64,000 nucleotides of DNA from Myxococcus virescens. Lineage in GTDB: Bacteria; Myxococcota; Myxococcia; Myxococcales; Myxococcaceae. Every line of letters begins with the position of its first letter. Position 1 is the stretch's first letter. Both the position numbers and the translations under genes were made by a program. Location of the stretch: NCBI RefSeq assembly GCF_900101905.1, contig NZ_FNAJ01000001.1:1427351-1491350 (forward strand), given 5' to 3'. The notes below the pieces were generated by a model. The model was not told the origin of the DNA. It was given only the letters and a program-made list of their open reading frames with translations, and did not search any database. This document shows positions 56,678 through 64,000 of the stretch, one piece after another.

Positions 56678-57592
56678 ATGCTTCACCTGACCCCACGGCG
56701 CACCCTCGACCTGGAGGCGCCCACCGCGCCAGGACGTCCGTCTCACGTCACCGCCTCGAGCGGACTGGTCCGCTCGGGCGACTGGCTCTACACCGTCGCG
56801 GATGAGCCGCTGCACCTGGCCGCGTTCTCCCTGTCGAAGGCAAGTCCCGGTCATGGCGTGGTGCTCGTCGCGAACCACCAGCCCGACGCGTCTGTCTCCC
56901 TCAAGTCGTCGCAGCCCGACCTGGAGGTGCCCTGTCTGCTGGTGCCCCAGGGCAGCGCGCCCCACGGTTCGCTGCTGATGCTGCCGTCGGGCACCTCCTC
57001 GGGCAGGCAGCGCGGCGCGCTGGTCGCCCTGGGCGCGGACGGCACCCTGGCGGGAGATGCCCGGCCCGTGGACGTCACCGCGCTGTACACCCAGCTCAGC
57101 CGGGAGTTCGGACCGCTCCGCATCGCCGGGGCGGCGATGTCGGGCGGACTGATGCGGCTGCTCCAGCGCGGCAGCGGCGAGCCCGGCACCGACGCGCTCG
57201 TGGACCTGGACGCGGAGCGGGTGCTGCGCGGACTGGAAGCCGGCACGCTGGGCCCGGACGTGGTGCGCATGACGCGCCGCTGGGAGCTGGGACAGGCCGG
57301 AGGCATGCGGCTGTCCTTCACGGCGGCATCGCCGCTTCCTGGCGGGCGGATGGTCTTCACCGCGACCGCGGGGAGCACCGGCCCGACGGCAGCCGTGGGC
57401 GGCTCCGTGGTGGGCGTGCTGGCTCCGGATGGCTCGCCGCAGTTCCTCGACGCGCTGGAGGGCCACGTGACGGTGACAGGCGTCGATGCCCGGGTGGAAC
57501 AGGGACGCGTGCGGCTGCTCCTGGCGGCCCTCTCCGAAGACGGGGCGGGCCCCGCGAACCTGCTGGAAGCGACGCTGGACGTCCCGGCGTAG
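56678..57592 (+). CDS. DUF6929-type beta-propeller-like protein
   Basis: Cytoplasmic protein of 304 residues resembling the DUF6929 family. It has repeated beta segments (SSGLVRSGDWLYTVADEPLH, RQRGALVALGADGTLAG, RMTRRWELGQAGGMRLSFTA) that may form a small propeller. No signal peptide or catalytic residues are recognised. It lies 45 bases after mgtE and may be read from the same transcript. Family call is moderate. Confidence 0.7.
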   Translation: MLHLTPRRTLDLEAPTAPGRPSHVTASSGLVRSGDWLYTVADEPLHLAAFSLSKASPGHGVVLVANHQPDASVSLKSSQPDLEVPCLLVPQGSAPHGSLLMLPSGTSSGRQRGALVALGADGTLAGDARPVDVTALYTQLSREFGPLRIAGAAMSGGLMRLLQRGSGEPGTDALVDLDAERVLRGLEAGTLGPDVVRMTRRWELGQAGGMRLSFTAASPLPGGRMVFTATAGSTGPTAAVGGSVVGVLAPDGSPQFLDALEGHVTVTGVDARVEQGRVRLLLAALSEDGAGPANLLEATLDVPA

Positions 57593-57608
57593 GGCGGCGT
57601 GTCCGCCC
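57592..57608. terminator. Hairpin between convergent genes
   Basis: GGGCGG (57592-57597) pairs with CCGCCC (57603-57608) over CGTGT. It begins in the last base of the 56678 gene's stop and lies just before the end of the convergent TPR gene. Confidence 0.45.
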
Positions 57609-57612
57609 CGCG

Positions 57613-58518
57613 TCAGTCGTGCTCGTGCGCGGCTTCCTCGGGGCGGCCACCGACGGCTTCCAGCGACGTACGCGCCGGGCGGACGCGGTCGAAGGCCACC
57701 TCGCGCTGCCCCACGCCCGCGGCCGTGGTGTTGGCGATGCGCCGACGCGCCCTCGCGATGTAGTCCTGCACCAGCGCGGGGTCGGGGTGTGTCTTCAGCG
57801 CGTCCACCCACGTCTCGATGGCCTTCTCGTTCTCTCCGGCGTCGGCGCGCAGCTTGCCCATCTCGAAGAGGGCGTGCGGCGCCAGCTCGGAGTCCGGGAA
57901 GCGCGTGCGCAGGTCCGCGAAGGTGCGGGAGGCCTCCTGGCGGCGGCCCTCCATCATCGCGATGGCCTGGGCTTGGAGGTACAGGGCGTCATCCACGTAG
58001 GCGCTCGTGGGGAAGCGCTCCATGACTCGACGGGTCTCCAGCTCGCACTGCTGATAGTCGCCCAGCTCGAAGTAGAGCTTGGTGACCAGGTAGTGCAGCT
58101 CCGCGCCCTGCGGTGGATTGAGCTTGAGGGCCGCGGTGAGCTGGTCGATGGCGCCGCGCAGGTCGCGGTAATGCACGCGCAGCAGGTCCGCCAGGATGAT
58201 GCGGGCCTCGAGCGCCTCCGGCGACTCGGGGCACTGCTGGATAAGCTCGCGGTAGACGCCCACCGCCTCCTTCACCTTGCGCTGCTCCAGCCAGTAGACA
58301 TCCGCGGCCCCCTTGAGGGCGCGCGCGCGGAGCACCAGCGCCTCCGGTGAGGAGTCGTGGCGAAGCGCGTCGAAGGCTTTGCGGTACTCGACGAGCGCCT
58401 CGTCGGGCCGCTTCTCGAAGGTGGCATCACGGGCCCGCTGGAGATGGTCCACGGGCTTGTCCCGGCACGCCGTGGCGGCCAGGGACAGCACGGCGAGCGC
58501 GAGCCGCAAGGACTTCAT
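57613..58518 (-). CDS. TPR-repeat lipoprotein
   Basis: Lipoprotein of 301 residues. Its signal ends in LSLAATAC. Several TPR-like helix pairs follow (DEALVEYRKAFDALRHD, VKEAVGVYRELIQQCPESPE, AHALFEMGKLRADAGENEKA). Such outer-membrane TPR lipoproteins scaffold envelope complexes (as BamD or Tgl do). The ATG overlaps the stop of the upstream Cys-rich lipoprotein gene by one base, so the pair is translationally coupled. The His/Asp/Glu-rich C-terminus (GRPEEAAHEHD) is unusual. Partner unknown. Confidence 0.82.
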   Translation of the reverse strand: MKSLRLALAVLSLAATACRDKPVDHLQRARDATFEKRPDEALVEYRKAFDALRHDSSPEALVLRARALKGAADVYWLEQRKVKEAVGVYRELIQQCPESPEALEARIILADLLRVHYRDLRGAIDQLTAALKLNPPQGAELHYLVTKLYFELGDYQQCELETRRVMERFPTSAYVDDALYLQAQAIAMMEGRRQEASRTFADLRTRFPDSELAPHALFEMGKLRADAGENEKAIETWVDALKTHPDPALVQDYIARARRRIANTTAAGVGQREVAFDRVRPARTSLEAVGGRPEEAAHEHD

Positions 58519-58772
58519 CAGTCGCAGGCCTCCGGCGTCACGGTGACGCACTTCGTGTCCTGACAGCGGACGCAGACTTCCACTGGCGAGACGTCGGTGA
58601 CGCAGACGTTGACGCGCGAGGTGCGCGGGCAGTCCTCGGCCGTGACGCAGCGGTAGGGCTCCCCGCCATCACGCGTGATGTCGCTGGCCGTCGAGCCACA
58701 GACTTCCAAGTCGTTGCATCCGAAGAGGCCCACCGCGATGGCGGCGAACGCTCCGCACAAGGCGCGTCTCAC
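58518..58772 (-). CDS. Small cysteine-rich lipoprotein
   Basis: Lipoprotein of about 84 residues with signal VRRALCGAFAAIAVGLFGC. The mature part holds eight Cys residues (DLEVCGS, RCVTAEDCP, NVCVTD, VEVCVRCQDTKC, EACD), probably in disulfides. The GTG at 58772 gives a normal signal; a GTG at 58808 would add 12 residues. It is coupled to the TPR lipoprotein downstream, so both probably act together at the outer membrane. Function unknown. Confidence 0.65.
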   Translation of the reverse strand: MRRALCGAFAAIAVGLFGCNDLEVCGSTASDITRDGGEPYRCVTAEDCPRTSRVNVCVTDVSPVEVCVRCQDTKCVTVTPEACD

Positions 58773-58993
58773 GGCGGCGGTTGTACCCGGATTCGCCCGC
58801 GTCGTCACTGACGCCCCGCTCGCTTGCCTGGCGCCAGGAGCCGCGTTCGCGATTTTGGGACAGGGATGTCAGGTGTGTCATGGAGCACCCGGTGTCAGGG
58901 CCGTTCTGGGTGCTCGCGTCAAGGCGCCGCCGGGGTGATGGCGGCGAAGGCCGCGACAGGGTCATGCTGAGCGCCATCGCGCCAACGACACAC

Positions 58994-59821
58994 ATGAGCC
59001 TTCCATCCCATCCAAGAGCCGTCATCACCGGCGCAGGCACCGGCCTGGGCCGCGCGCTCTGCGAGGAGCTCGCACGCAGACGGGCCCGCGTGCTCGTCAC
59101 CGACATCAACGCCGCCTCCGCCGAGGAGACCGCGCTGCGCGTCACCCGCGCGGGAGGCGAAGCCCACGTCCATGTCTGTGATGTCACCGAGCCGGCCCAG
59201 GTCGAAGCCATGGCCGACGCCGCGGAGCGGCTCCTGGGCGGCGTGGACCTGCTGGTCAACAACGCGGGCGTCGTCAGCGCGGGCCCAGTGGGTGAGCTGT
59301 CGCTCTCCGAATGGAAGCGCGTGCTGGACATCAACCTGTGGGGCGTCATCCACGGCTGCCATGTCTTCGTCCCCCGGATGCGCAGGCAGGGGTCCGGCCA
59401 CATCCTCAACATCGCCTCGGCGGCGGGGCTCGTGTACGTGCCCGACCTGGCGGCCTACAACGTGTCCAAGGCGGGCGTGGTCGCGCTCTCCGAGACACTC
59501 CACGCCGAGCTGAGGGCCACCGGCATCGGCGTCACCGTGGCGTGCCCCAGCTTCTTCCGCACCCAGATTGCCAGCTCGGGCGCCTACGCCAACGACACGC
59601 TGCGCACCCTCGCCGTCGGGATGATGGATGCGGCCCGCATGGGTCCGGAGGTCGTCGCGCGCAGGCTCCTGAAGGCCGTGGACGCGCGAAGCCTCTACAC
59701 CGTCCCCATGGCGGATGCGCGCTGGGGCTGGCGCCTGCGCCGCATGTCCCCCAGCCTCTTCCTCCGCGCCGTCGCCGCGATGGACCGCTCCGCTCGCGCG
59801 TGGCTTCTGCGACGACGCTGA
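58994..59821 (+). CDS. Short-chain dehydrogenase/reductase
   Basis: NAD(P)-dependent SDR of 275 residues with the nucleotide motif GAGTGLG, NNAG, the catalytic Ser in ILNIASAAG, and the YxxxK motif in YNVSK. Its Asp at the end of strand 2 (VTDINA) suggests NAD preference. The C-terminal basic stretch (RWGWRLRRMSP, then SARAWLLRRR) may help membrane association. The ATG at 58994 is used; an ATG at 58964 after AGGGTC is an alternative. Substrate unknown. Confidence 0.9.
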   Translation: MSLPSHPRAVITGAGTGLGRALCEELARRRARVLVTDINAASAEETALRVTRAGGEAHVHVCDVTEPAQVEAMADAAERLLGGVDLLVNNAGVVSAGPVGELSLSEWKRVLDINLWGVIHGCHVFVPRMRRQGSGHILNIASAAGLVYVPDLAAYNVSKAGVVALSETLHAELRATGIGVTVACPSFFRTQIASSGAYANDTLRTLAVGMMDAARMGPEVVARRLLKAVDARSLYTVPMADARWGWRLRRMSPSLFLRAVAAMDRSARAWLLRRR

Positions 59822-59982
59822 GCCCCTTCAAGGCGCTGGCCGACAGAGGCCGCGCTCGATGAGGCTCGGCGGCGGCATCCCGTCCTCGCCCGGCTTGCAG
59901 ATGGGCTGCATCTCGCCACGCCCTTTCGTCGCTGTTCGTCCGGTCGCTGCGCCCGCCGCCAGTCGCAGCGCTTCCGCGAAAG

Positions 59983-59997
59983 GCTCAGCGTCTGAGC
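59983..59997. terminator. Short hairpin before a convergent gene end
   Basis: GCTCAG and CTGAGC pair over CGT, five bases before the end of the 60002 gene. It could terminate transcripts coming from the SDR gene. Confidence 0.3.
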
Positions 59998-60001
59998 GCC
60001 G

Positions 60002-60388
60002 TCAGTTGTTGCCGCGCGGCGCCTTGCCGGAGGTGAGCACCGCCTTGTCCACCGAGGCGACACCACTGCCGCGCCGCTTGAGCTGACGCGCGCGGTCCTC
60101 CTGCTTCTTGTAGTGCTTCATCATCGCGACCATGTGCGGGTCGGACGTCTCGCAGTGCAGCTGCGTCACCTGCTGGTGGCGGCGGCCAAGCTCCTGCCAC
60201 GTCTGGAGCATGGCCTGGTTGCCCAGGAGCCGCTCCTCGACGGAGTCGAGCACCGCGTCCATCGCCTCGCCCTCGGCCTCCAGCGCCGCGAGACGCTCCT
60301 GGGCCTCCTGAGAGGGCGACATGCACCCCGTGCCCAGGGAGAGTCCCATCACCATGGAAAGCCCGAGCCACCTCCGCCGAATCCCCAC
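60002..60388 (-). CDS. Small helical lipoprotein
   Basis: Lipoprotein of 128 residues with GGGAGGCGAC before a GTG start. The signal ends in LSLGTGC. The mature part is helical with coiled-coil character (EAQERLAALEAEGEAMDAVL, then SVEERLLGNQAM). One Cys and a basic C-terminus (KKQEDRARQLKRRG) are notable. No family recognised; it may be a small periplasmic adaptor. Confidence 0.72.
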   Translation of the reverse strand: MGIRRRWLGLSMVMGLSLGTGCMSPSQEAQERLAALEAEGEAMDAVLDSVEERLLGNQAMLQTWQELGRRHQQVTQLHCETSDPHMVAMMKHYKKQEDRARQLKRRGSGVASVDKAVLTSGKAPRGNN

Positions 60389-60617
60389 GTCGCCTCCCGC
60401 AGTGTCTCGCGCCGCCCACCGGCCGCTTACGCGAAACGCAAGCTAGGGAGGCACCCCCGGGGCGACAACCCGCTCCAGCAGCAGAGGCAGTCGTTCTTTC
60501 AGCAGGCGACGATTCCCGACACTGGTGGCGCGGGGGGCAGGTCGGCGGCGGAAGGGGGTGCGCACACACCTGCGTCCAGCCAACGACGTGCGGCCCCCGC
60601 ACACTGTCCAGTGATGT

Positions 60618-61835
60618 CTACTTCGGCACGGCCTTGAGCGACGCCTTGCCGTCCTTGATGACGACCTTGAACTCCACCGCCTTCGCGTTGTGCTGCTTGA
60701 GCAGCTCCGGCACCTGCTTGCGCAACGTGGCCGCCACCGACTCGTAGGACAGCTTCGACGTGTCCTCCTGGCAGCGGCGCTTCGCGGTGACGTACGCGTC
60801 GTAGACGGCACGCAGCTTGTCGTCCGCCAACCCGCCTCCGCCGCTCGCCGAAGGAGGCCGGGACGCGGCGGAGGAAGGCGGCGTCGACGCGGGCCGCGGC
60901 GGCGGAGGGATGCTGCCGGCCGCGCCCGTGCCGGGCGCCCTCGACGAAGGAGCCATACTCCCGGCGCCGGTAGCCGCGGGCCGCGACGGAGGCGGCGTGC
61001 TGCTCGCGCCAGCAGCCACGGGCCGCGACGGAGGCGGCGTGCCGGCCACGGCGCCCGGCGCCTTCGCCGCCATGCCCGGCGGCGCCACCGACGTGCCGTG
61101 CGCAGGCGTGCCACCCACCGCGGACGTCACGGTGGGTTGACCGCGCGGCGGTGTCCCCGCCACGGGCGCCACGGAGGGAATCCCTGCCAGCGGCGCAACG
61201 GACGGGGTGCCTCGCAGCGGCGTGCTTCCCACCGCGGGCATGACGGGCGCGATGGCGGGCGTCAGCGGCGCGACCGCGGGCGGGCCCTTCGACGGCGCTC
61301 CACCCGTGGCCTGGAGAAAGCTGGCGGCCACCTGCGGCTCGTTGACGGGACGGGGGCGGATCAACTCCTCCACCTCCTCGAAGTCCATGTCGGAGATGTC
61401 CTCCGGCAACTCGACTACGCCCTTCTGGCCCGCCGCGCCCGTCGAGCTGGTCTTCCGGCCCTCCGCGCGGCGGCGCGCCTTGAAGACATCCCGGCGATAG
61501 GTGCCCGCTTCGATTTCCTGGAGCGTGCGCGCCCACAGCCGTTCGTACGTGAGGAACTTGTTGTACAGGCCGGCGACGCGGAACTTGGCGGAGGTGCTGC
61601 GGATGAACGCGCCCTTCAGCTTGTTCATCCGCTTCTTGAGGTCTTCGTGAGCGCGCGACGGCGCCTGACGCTCGTTGCCCAGGAAGTACTGTTCGTAGAG
61701 GTTGCGGAGGACGGCGACCTCCGCCTCCAGGGCTTCGCACTCCTGGAGGACGGCCTCGCTGGAGCCGGGATCGGCCGGGGTGGACCTGCCAGCGAAGCTC
61801 TTGGAAGCGGACTGTCGGGCGTCGGGGGGCGGCAT
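60618..61835 (-). CDS. Pro/Ala-rich protein with helical ends
   Basis: Protein of 405 residues. The N-terminal 120 residues are helical and conserved-looking (EVAVLRNLYEQYFLGNERQA, then KFRVAGLYNKFLTYERLWAR). A long Pro/Ala/Thr-rich disordered stretch (about residues 165-330, with TPPPSRPVAAG-type repeats) follows, and the last 75 residues (ADDKLRAVYDAYVTAKRRCQ) form a second helical domain. No signal peptide. The design suggests a cytoplasmic adaptor or DNA/RNA-linked scaffold; role unknown. It lies upstream... of nothing on its strand except lgt, 41 bases before its start. Confidence 0.75.
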   Translation of the reverse strand: MPPPDARQSASKSFAGRSTPADPGSSEAVLQECEALEAEVAVLRNLYEQYFLGNERQAPSRAHEDLKKRMNKLKGAFIRSTSAKFRVAGLYNKFLTYERLWARTLQEIEAGTYRRDVFKARRRAEGRKTSSTGAAGQKGVVELPEDISDMDFEEVEELIRPRPVNEPQVAASFLQATGGAPSKGPPAVAPLTPAIAPVMPAVGSTPLRGTPSVAPLAGIPSVAPVAGTPPRGQPTVTSAVGGTPAHGTSVAPPGMAAKAPGAVAGTPPPSRPVAAGASSTPPPSRPAATGAGSMAPSSRAPGTGAAGSIPPPPRPASTPPSSAASRPPSASGGGGLADDKLRAVYDAYVTAKRRCQEDTSKLSYESVAATLRKQVPELLKQHNAKAVEFKVVIKDGKASLKAVPK

Positions 61836-61876
61836 GACTCCTCAGAGTGTCCCCAAGAGGCCCGCGCGATTCAACC

Positions 61877-63181
61877 TCACGCAGCCGAGGGGGTAGGCCC
61901 CAGGCTTGCCGCCTCGCTCTCCCGGCGGCGGCCCTTCTGGGCGAGCAGCACCGCGCCAAAGGTGAACATACACAGGGAGATGAACTGGCTGGTGGAGACA
62001 TTGTACCACGCCTCCAGCGGCACCGCCGCCGCCAGCTCCCCGGCCCCCAGCGACTGGAGCAGGCCGTACAGCGTGCCGCGCTCCACGTCCCCACGGAACA
62101 GCTCCACCGTGCTCCGCAGCACCGCGTAGGCCATCAGCCAGAACGCCAGGACGTGGCCGTGGAAGCGGCGGTAGCGCCGGGCGTACAGCAGCCCCACGAA
62201 GAGCACCAGCTGCCCGACGGACTCGAAGAGCTGGGTGGGGTACACCCCCAGGGTGTGGCCCTGCTGCGCCACCCAATCTGAGATGCGCACCGCGCCAGGC
62301 GCGGCGTGGTGGAAGATTTCACCCGTGGCCTCCACGACGTACCGCGTGTCCTGGAGCTGGGACGAATACGCCAGGCTGGACGTGTTGCCCGACCCGCCCA
62401 GGAGGTCCTGCGCCACCCCGCTGCCGGGGAAGTGCACGGCGGTGGCGGCATGCGCGGGCGCCACGTCCCCCCAGCAGCACCCCGCGCTGAAGCACCCCAG
62501 GCGGCCCAGGCACTGGCCTAACGACACGGTGGGGATGCACACGTCGGCGAGGCGCCAGAAGTCCAGGCCATGCATCCGCGCGAACACGAACGCGGCCACG
62601 GACGCGCCAATCAAGCCGCCATAGAAGACGAGCCCTCCGCCCAGGGAGAACACCTGCGTCCAGTCACGGGCGTAGTCCTGCCAGTTCACGAGCACGAAGA
62701 GCAGCCGGCTCCCGCCGATGCCGCCGAGCAGAATCCAGACCGTCATGTCCATGATTTGCTCGCGCTTCTTCGGCCCCTCCACGTCCACCCACGCCCCGTC
62801 CTTCAGCTCCAGCGTGCGCCATTCGTCCTGCGCCAGCCGTCCCGCCACCGTCACCGCGGTGATGAAGCCCAGGGCCAGCAGCAGGCCGTAGGTGTGCACG
62901 GGGATGCCCTCGCCCTTGGCGCCCGGAAAGGCCCCGGGCGGCAGCGCGTACTGCAGGGCGAACCAGGCCAGCACCGCGCCCACGACGCCATACCCCGCGG
63001 CCCGCAGCAGCCGGTCTTGCGAGGGCACTGGCGCGCGCGTGCCCGTCCGAGCATCCAGCTCGCCCTCGGCGCTGCGCCAGCCGTTGAAGACGACGTAGCC
63101 CACCGTGCCCGCGGCCATCGCGTACAGCAGGAGCTGCGACCAGAGCGAAGTGAAGGTGAGGTGGACGAGGACAGGGAGCAT
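61877..63181 (-). CDS. lgt: Prolipoprotein diacylglyceryl transferase
   Basis: Inner-membrane enzyme of 434 residues that attaches diacylglycerol to lipobox Cys residues, the first step of lipoprotein maturation. Motifs: VHTYGLLLALGF, LVFYGGLIGASVAAFVF, the Lgt signature here GRLGCFSAGCCWG instead of the usual GRxGNFxNGE, and RSTVELFRGD with the conserved Arg. It is longer than E. coli Lgt because of an N-terminal extra helix pair and an insert near residue 130. The ATG at 63181 is approximate. It is followed by a second lipoprotein-processing pair, lspA, upstream on the same strand. Confidence 0.9.
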   Translation of the reverse strand: MLPVLVHLTFTSLWSQLLLYAMAAGTVGYVVFNGWRSAEGELDARTGTRAPVPSQDRLLRAAGYGVVGAVLAWFALQYALPPGAFPGAKGEGIPVHTYGLLLALGFITAVTVAGRLAQDEWRTLELKDGAWVDVEGPKKREQIMDMTVWILLGGIGGSRLLFVLVNWQDYARDWTQVFSLGGGLVFYGGLIGASVAAFVFARMHGLDFWRLADVCIPTVSLGQCLGRLGCFSAGCCWGDVAPAHAATAVHFPGSGVAQDLLGGSGNTSSLAYSSQLQDTRYVVEATGEIFHHAAPGAVRISDWVAQQGHTLGVYPTQLFESVGQLVLFVGLLYARRYRRFHGHVLAFWLMAYAVLRSTVELFRGDVERGTLYGLLQSLGAGELAAAVPLEAWYNVSTSQFISLCMFTFGAVLLAQKGRRRESEAASLGPTPSAA

Positions 63182-63269
63182 GGCAACGAAGGCTACCCTC
63201 GTTGCGCGGGCGGGACGACACGCATGCGCGCATCCGGGCCCGCCCGGCTGCTCGGCCCGATTCGGCGGC

Positions 63270-63878
63270 CTAGGCCTGGGTGGGGGCCTGGGCCGGCTTC
63301 TCCTTGCGGACGAAGGAGTCGACGATGAGCATGCCCACGCCAATGCAGATGGCCGCGTCGGCGATGTTGAAGGACGGGAAGGTCGCCTTGTCGAACCAGT
63401 GGACCTCGAGGAAGTCGATGACGAAGGCCCGGGCGATGCGGTCGATGTAGTTGCCCAGCGCGCCGCCCAGCACCAACGGCAGCCCCCACAGCGCCCACTT
63501 CTCTTCCGGGTCCGTGCCGGTCAGCTTGCGGAAGCTGAAGGTGATGAGGATGAGCGCGCCAATGATGGCCACGTGGAAGAGCGGCACCCGCGCCTCCGGC
63601 GGCATGCTCCGGAACATGCCCCACGCGGCGCCCGGGTTCTCCAGGTAGCGGATGCGGAAGAACGACTCCGAAATCTCGATGTGCCGCCGGGGCTGGTAGT
63701 GCATCCCCGTGAAGCCCCTGGGGGGCGGCTCGGAGTACATCGCGGCCAGGCGCTCGCCCAGGCGCTCCTTGCCTTCCATCTGGGTGGTCAGCTCGCGGAC
63801 GACGAGGTACTTCGTCCACTGGTCGAGCACGATGACGCCAAGGGTGACGGCGAGGAGGATGATGTATTTGCGCGGCAC
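63270..63878 (-). CDS. lspA: Lipoprotein signal peptidase II
   Basis: Aspartyl membrane protease of 202 residues that removes signal peptides from diacylglyceryl prolipoproteins; globomycin-type and myxovirescin-type antibiotics target it. Catalytic Asp residues are in GNYIDRI and FNIADAA; YLENPGAAWGMF is the conserved loop. Four membrane helices are visible, with a longer periplasmic loop 1 than in E. coli. It is 88 bases upstream of lgt and 33 bases downstream of another lspA, so the three form a lipoprotein-maturation cluster. Confidence 0.95.
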   Translation of the reverse strand: MPRKYIILLAVTLGVIVLDQWTKYLVVRELTTQMEGKERLGERLAAMYSEPPPRGFTGMHYQPRRHIEISESFFRIRYLENPGAAWGMFRSMPPEARVPLFHVAIIGALILITFSFRKLTGTDPEEKWALWGLPLVLGGALGNYIDRIARAFVIDFLEVHWFDKATFPSFNIADAAICIGVGMLIVDSFVRKEKPAQAPTQA

Positions 63879-63911
63879 GGGCCGGGACTTACACCAGCCG
63901 CCGCCCGCCCG

Positions 63912-64000
63912 TCACGGATTGGGGCTTTTCGGCGCCCGCATCGAGTCCAGCAGCAAGAGACTCACCCCGACGGTGATGGCCACGTCCGCCACGTTGAAGG
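63912..64000 (-). CDS. lspA: Second lspA, C-terminal fragment at window edge
   Basis: The last 28 codons of another signal peptidase II: FNVADVAITVGVSLLLLDS, whose Asp is the second catalytic residue, then a short tail ending SPNP. The rest lies beyond the window. Tandem lspA genes are known in Myxococcus; extra copies can give resistance to antibiotics that block LspA. Confidence 0.85.
   Translation of the reverse strand, partial: FNVADVAITVGVSLLLLDSMRAPKSPNP

Overview
The window is chromosomal DNA from a Myxococcus-like delta-proteobacterium (Myxococcota), probably close to M. xanthus. The evidence is a very high GC content with strong G/C at third codon positions, a MYXO-CTERM surface protein, a SitA6/SitI6 outer-membrane-exchange toxin and immunity pair, many lipoproteins, a Ser/Thr kinase with an HRDLSPAN loop, a PilT paralogue, and tandem type II signal peptidases.

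Layout. 1-4.7 kb: two divergent RND/MMPL exporters. 4.7-7.2 kb: two low-complexity Thr/Gly/Pro lipoproteins around a MOSC protein, with GC hairpins. 7.4-11.6 kb: an unknown protein, glycogen debranching enzyme GlgX and a methyltransferase. 11.7-14.4 kb: three lipoproteins, one of them a subclass B1 metallo-beta-lactamase. 14.4-16.3 kb: SitI6/SitA6 and a degenerate tRNA-like element. 16.6-21.7 kb: an SPFH protein, acyl-CoA dehydrogenase, a LOR/SDH-domain protein and a dual-specificity phosphatase. 21.9-28.3 kb: a LysM hydrolase, a DUF4157-type zincin, a receiver-like protein, PilT, a metallophosphoesterase and AIM24. 28.3-34.4 kb: a MYXO-CTERM protein, a cupin, a methyltransferase and a citrate synthase with an N-terminal HTH. 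34.5-38.4 kb: the F0 half of ATP synthase (atpZ-atpI-atpB-atpE-atpF) followed by ychF. 38.8-50.2 kb: a PEBP protein, a large sensor kinase, a Ser/Thr kinase, hemL, two HEAT-like proteins, an aldo/keto reductase and rraA.

50.2-53.8 kb is the most unusual part. It holds four tRNA genes, all atypical, interleaved with three tiny peptide genes. Two of the peptides share a leader and a downstream hairpin, and in both copies the hairpin ends about 20 nt before a tRNA whose position 33 is C instead of U. I read this as a duplicated peptide-hairpin-tRNA RNA module; its function is unknown.

53.8-64 kb: a lipoprotein, mgtE, a DUF6929 protein, a TPR lipoprotein, an SDR, then lgt and two tandem lspA genes. 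Lgt and LspA carry out the first two steps of lipoprotein maturation and would process the dozen or so lipoproteins encoded in this window, including SitA6.
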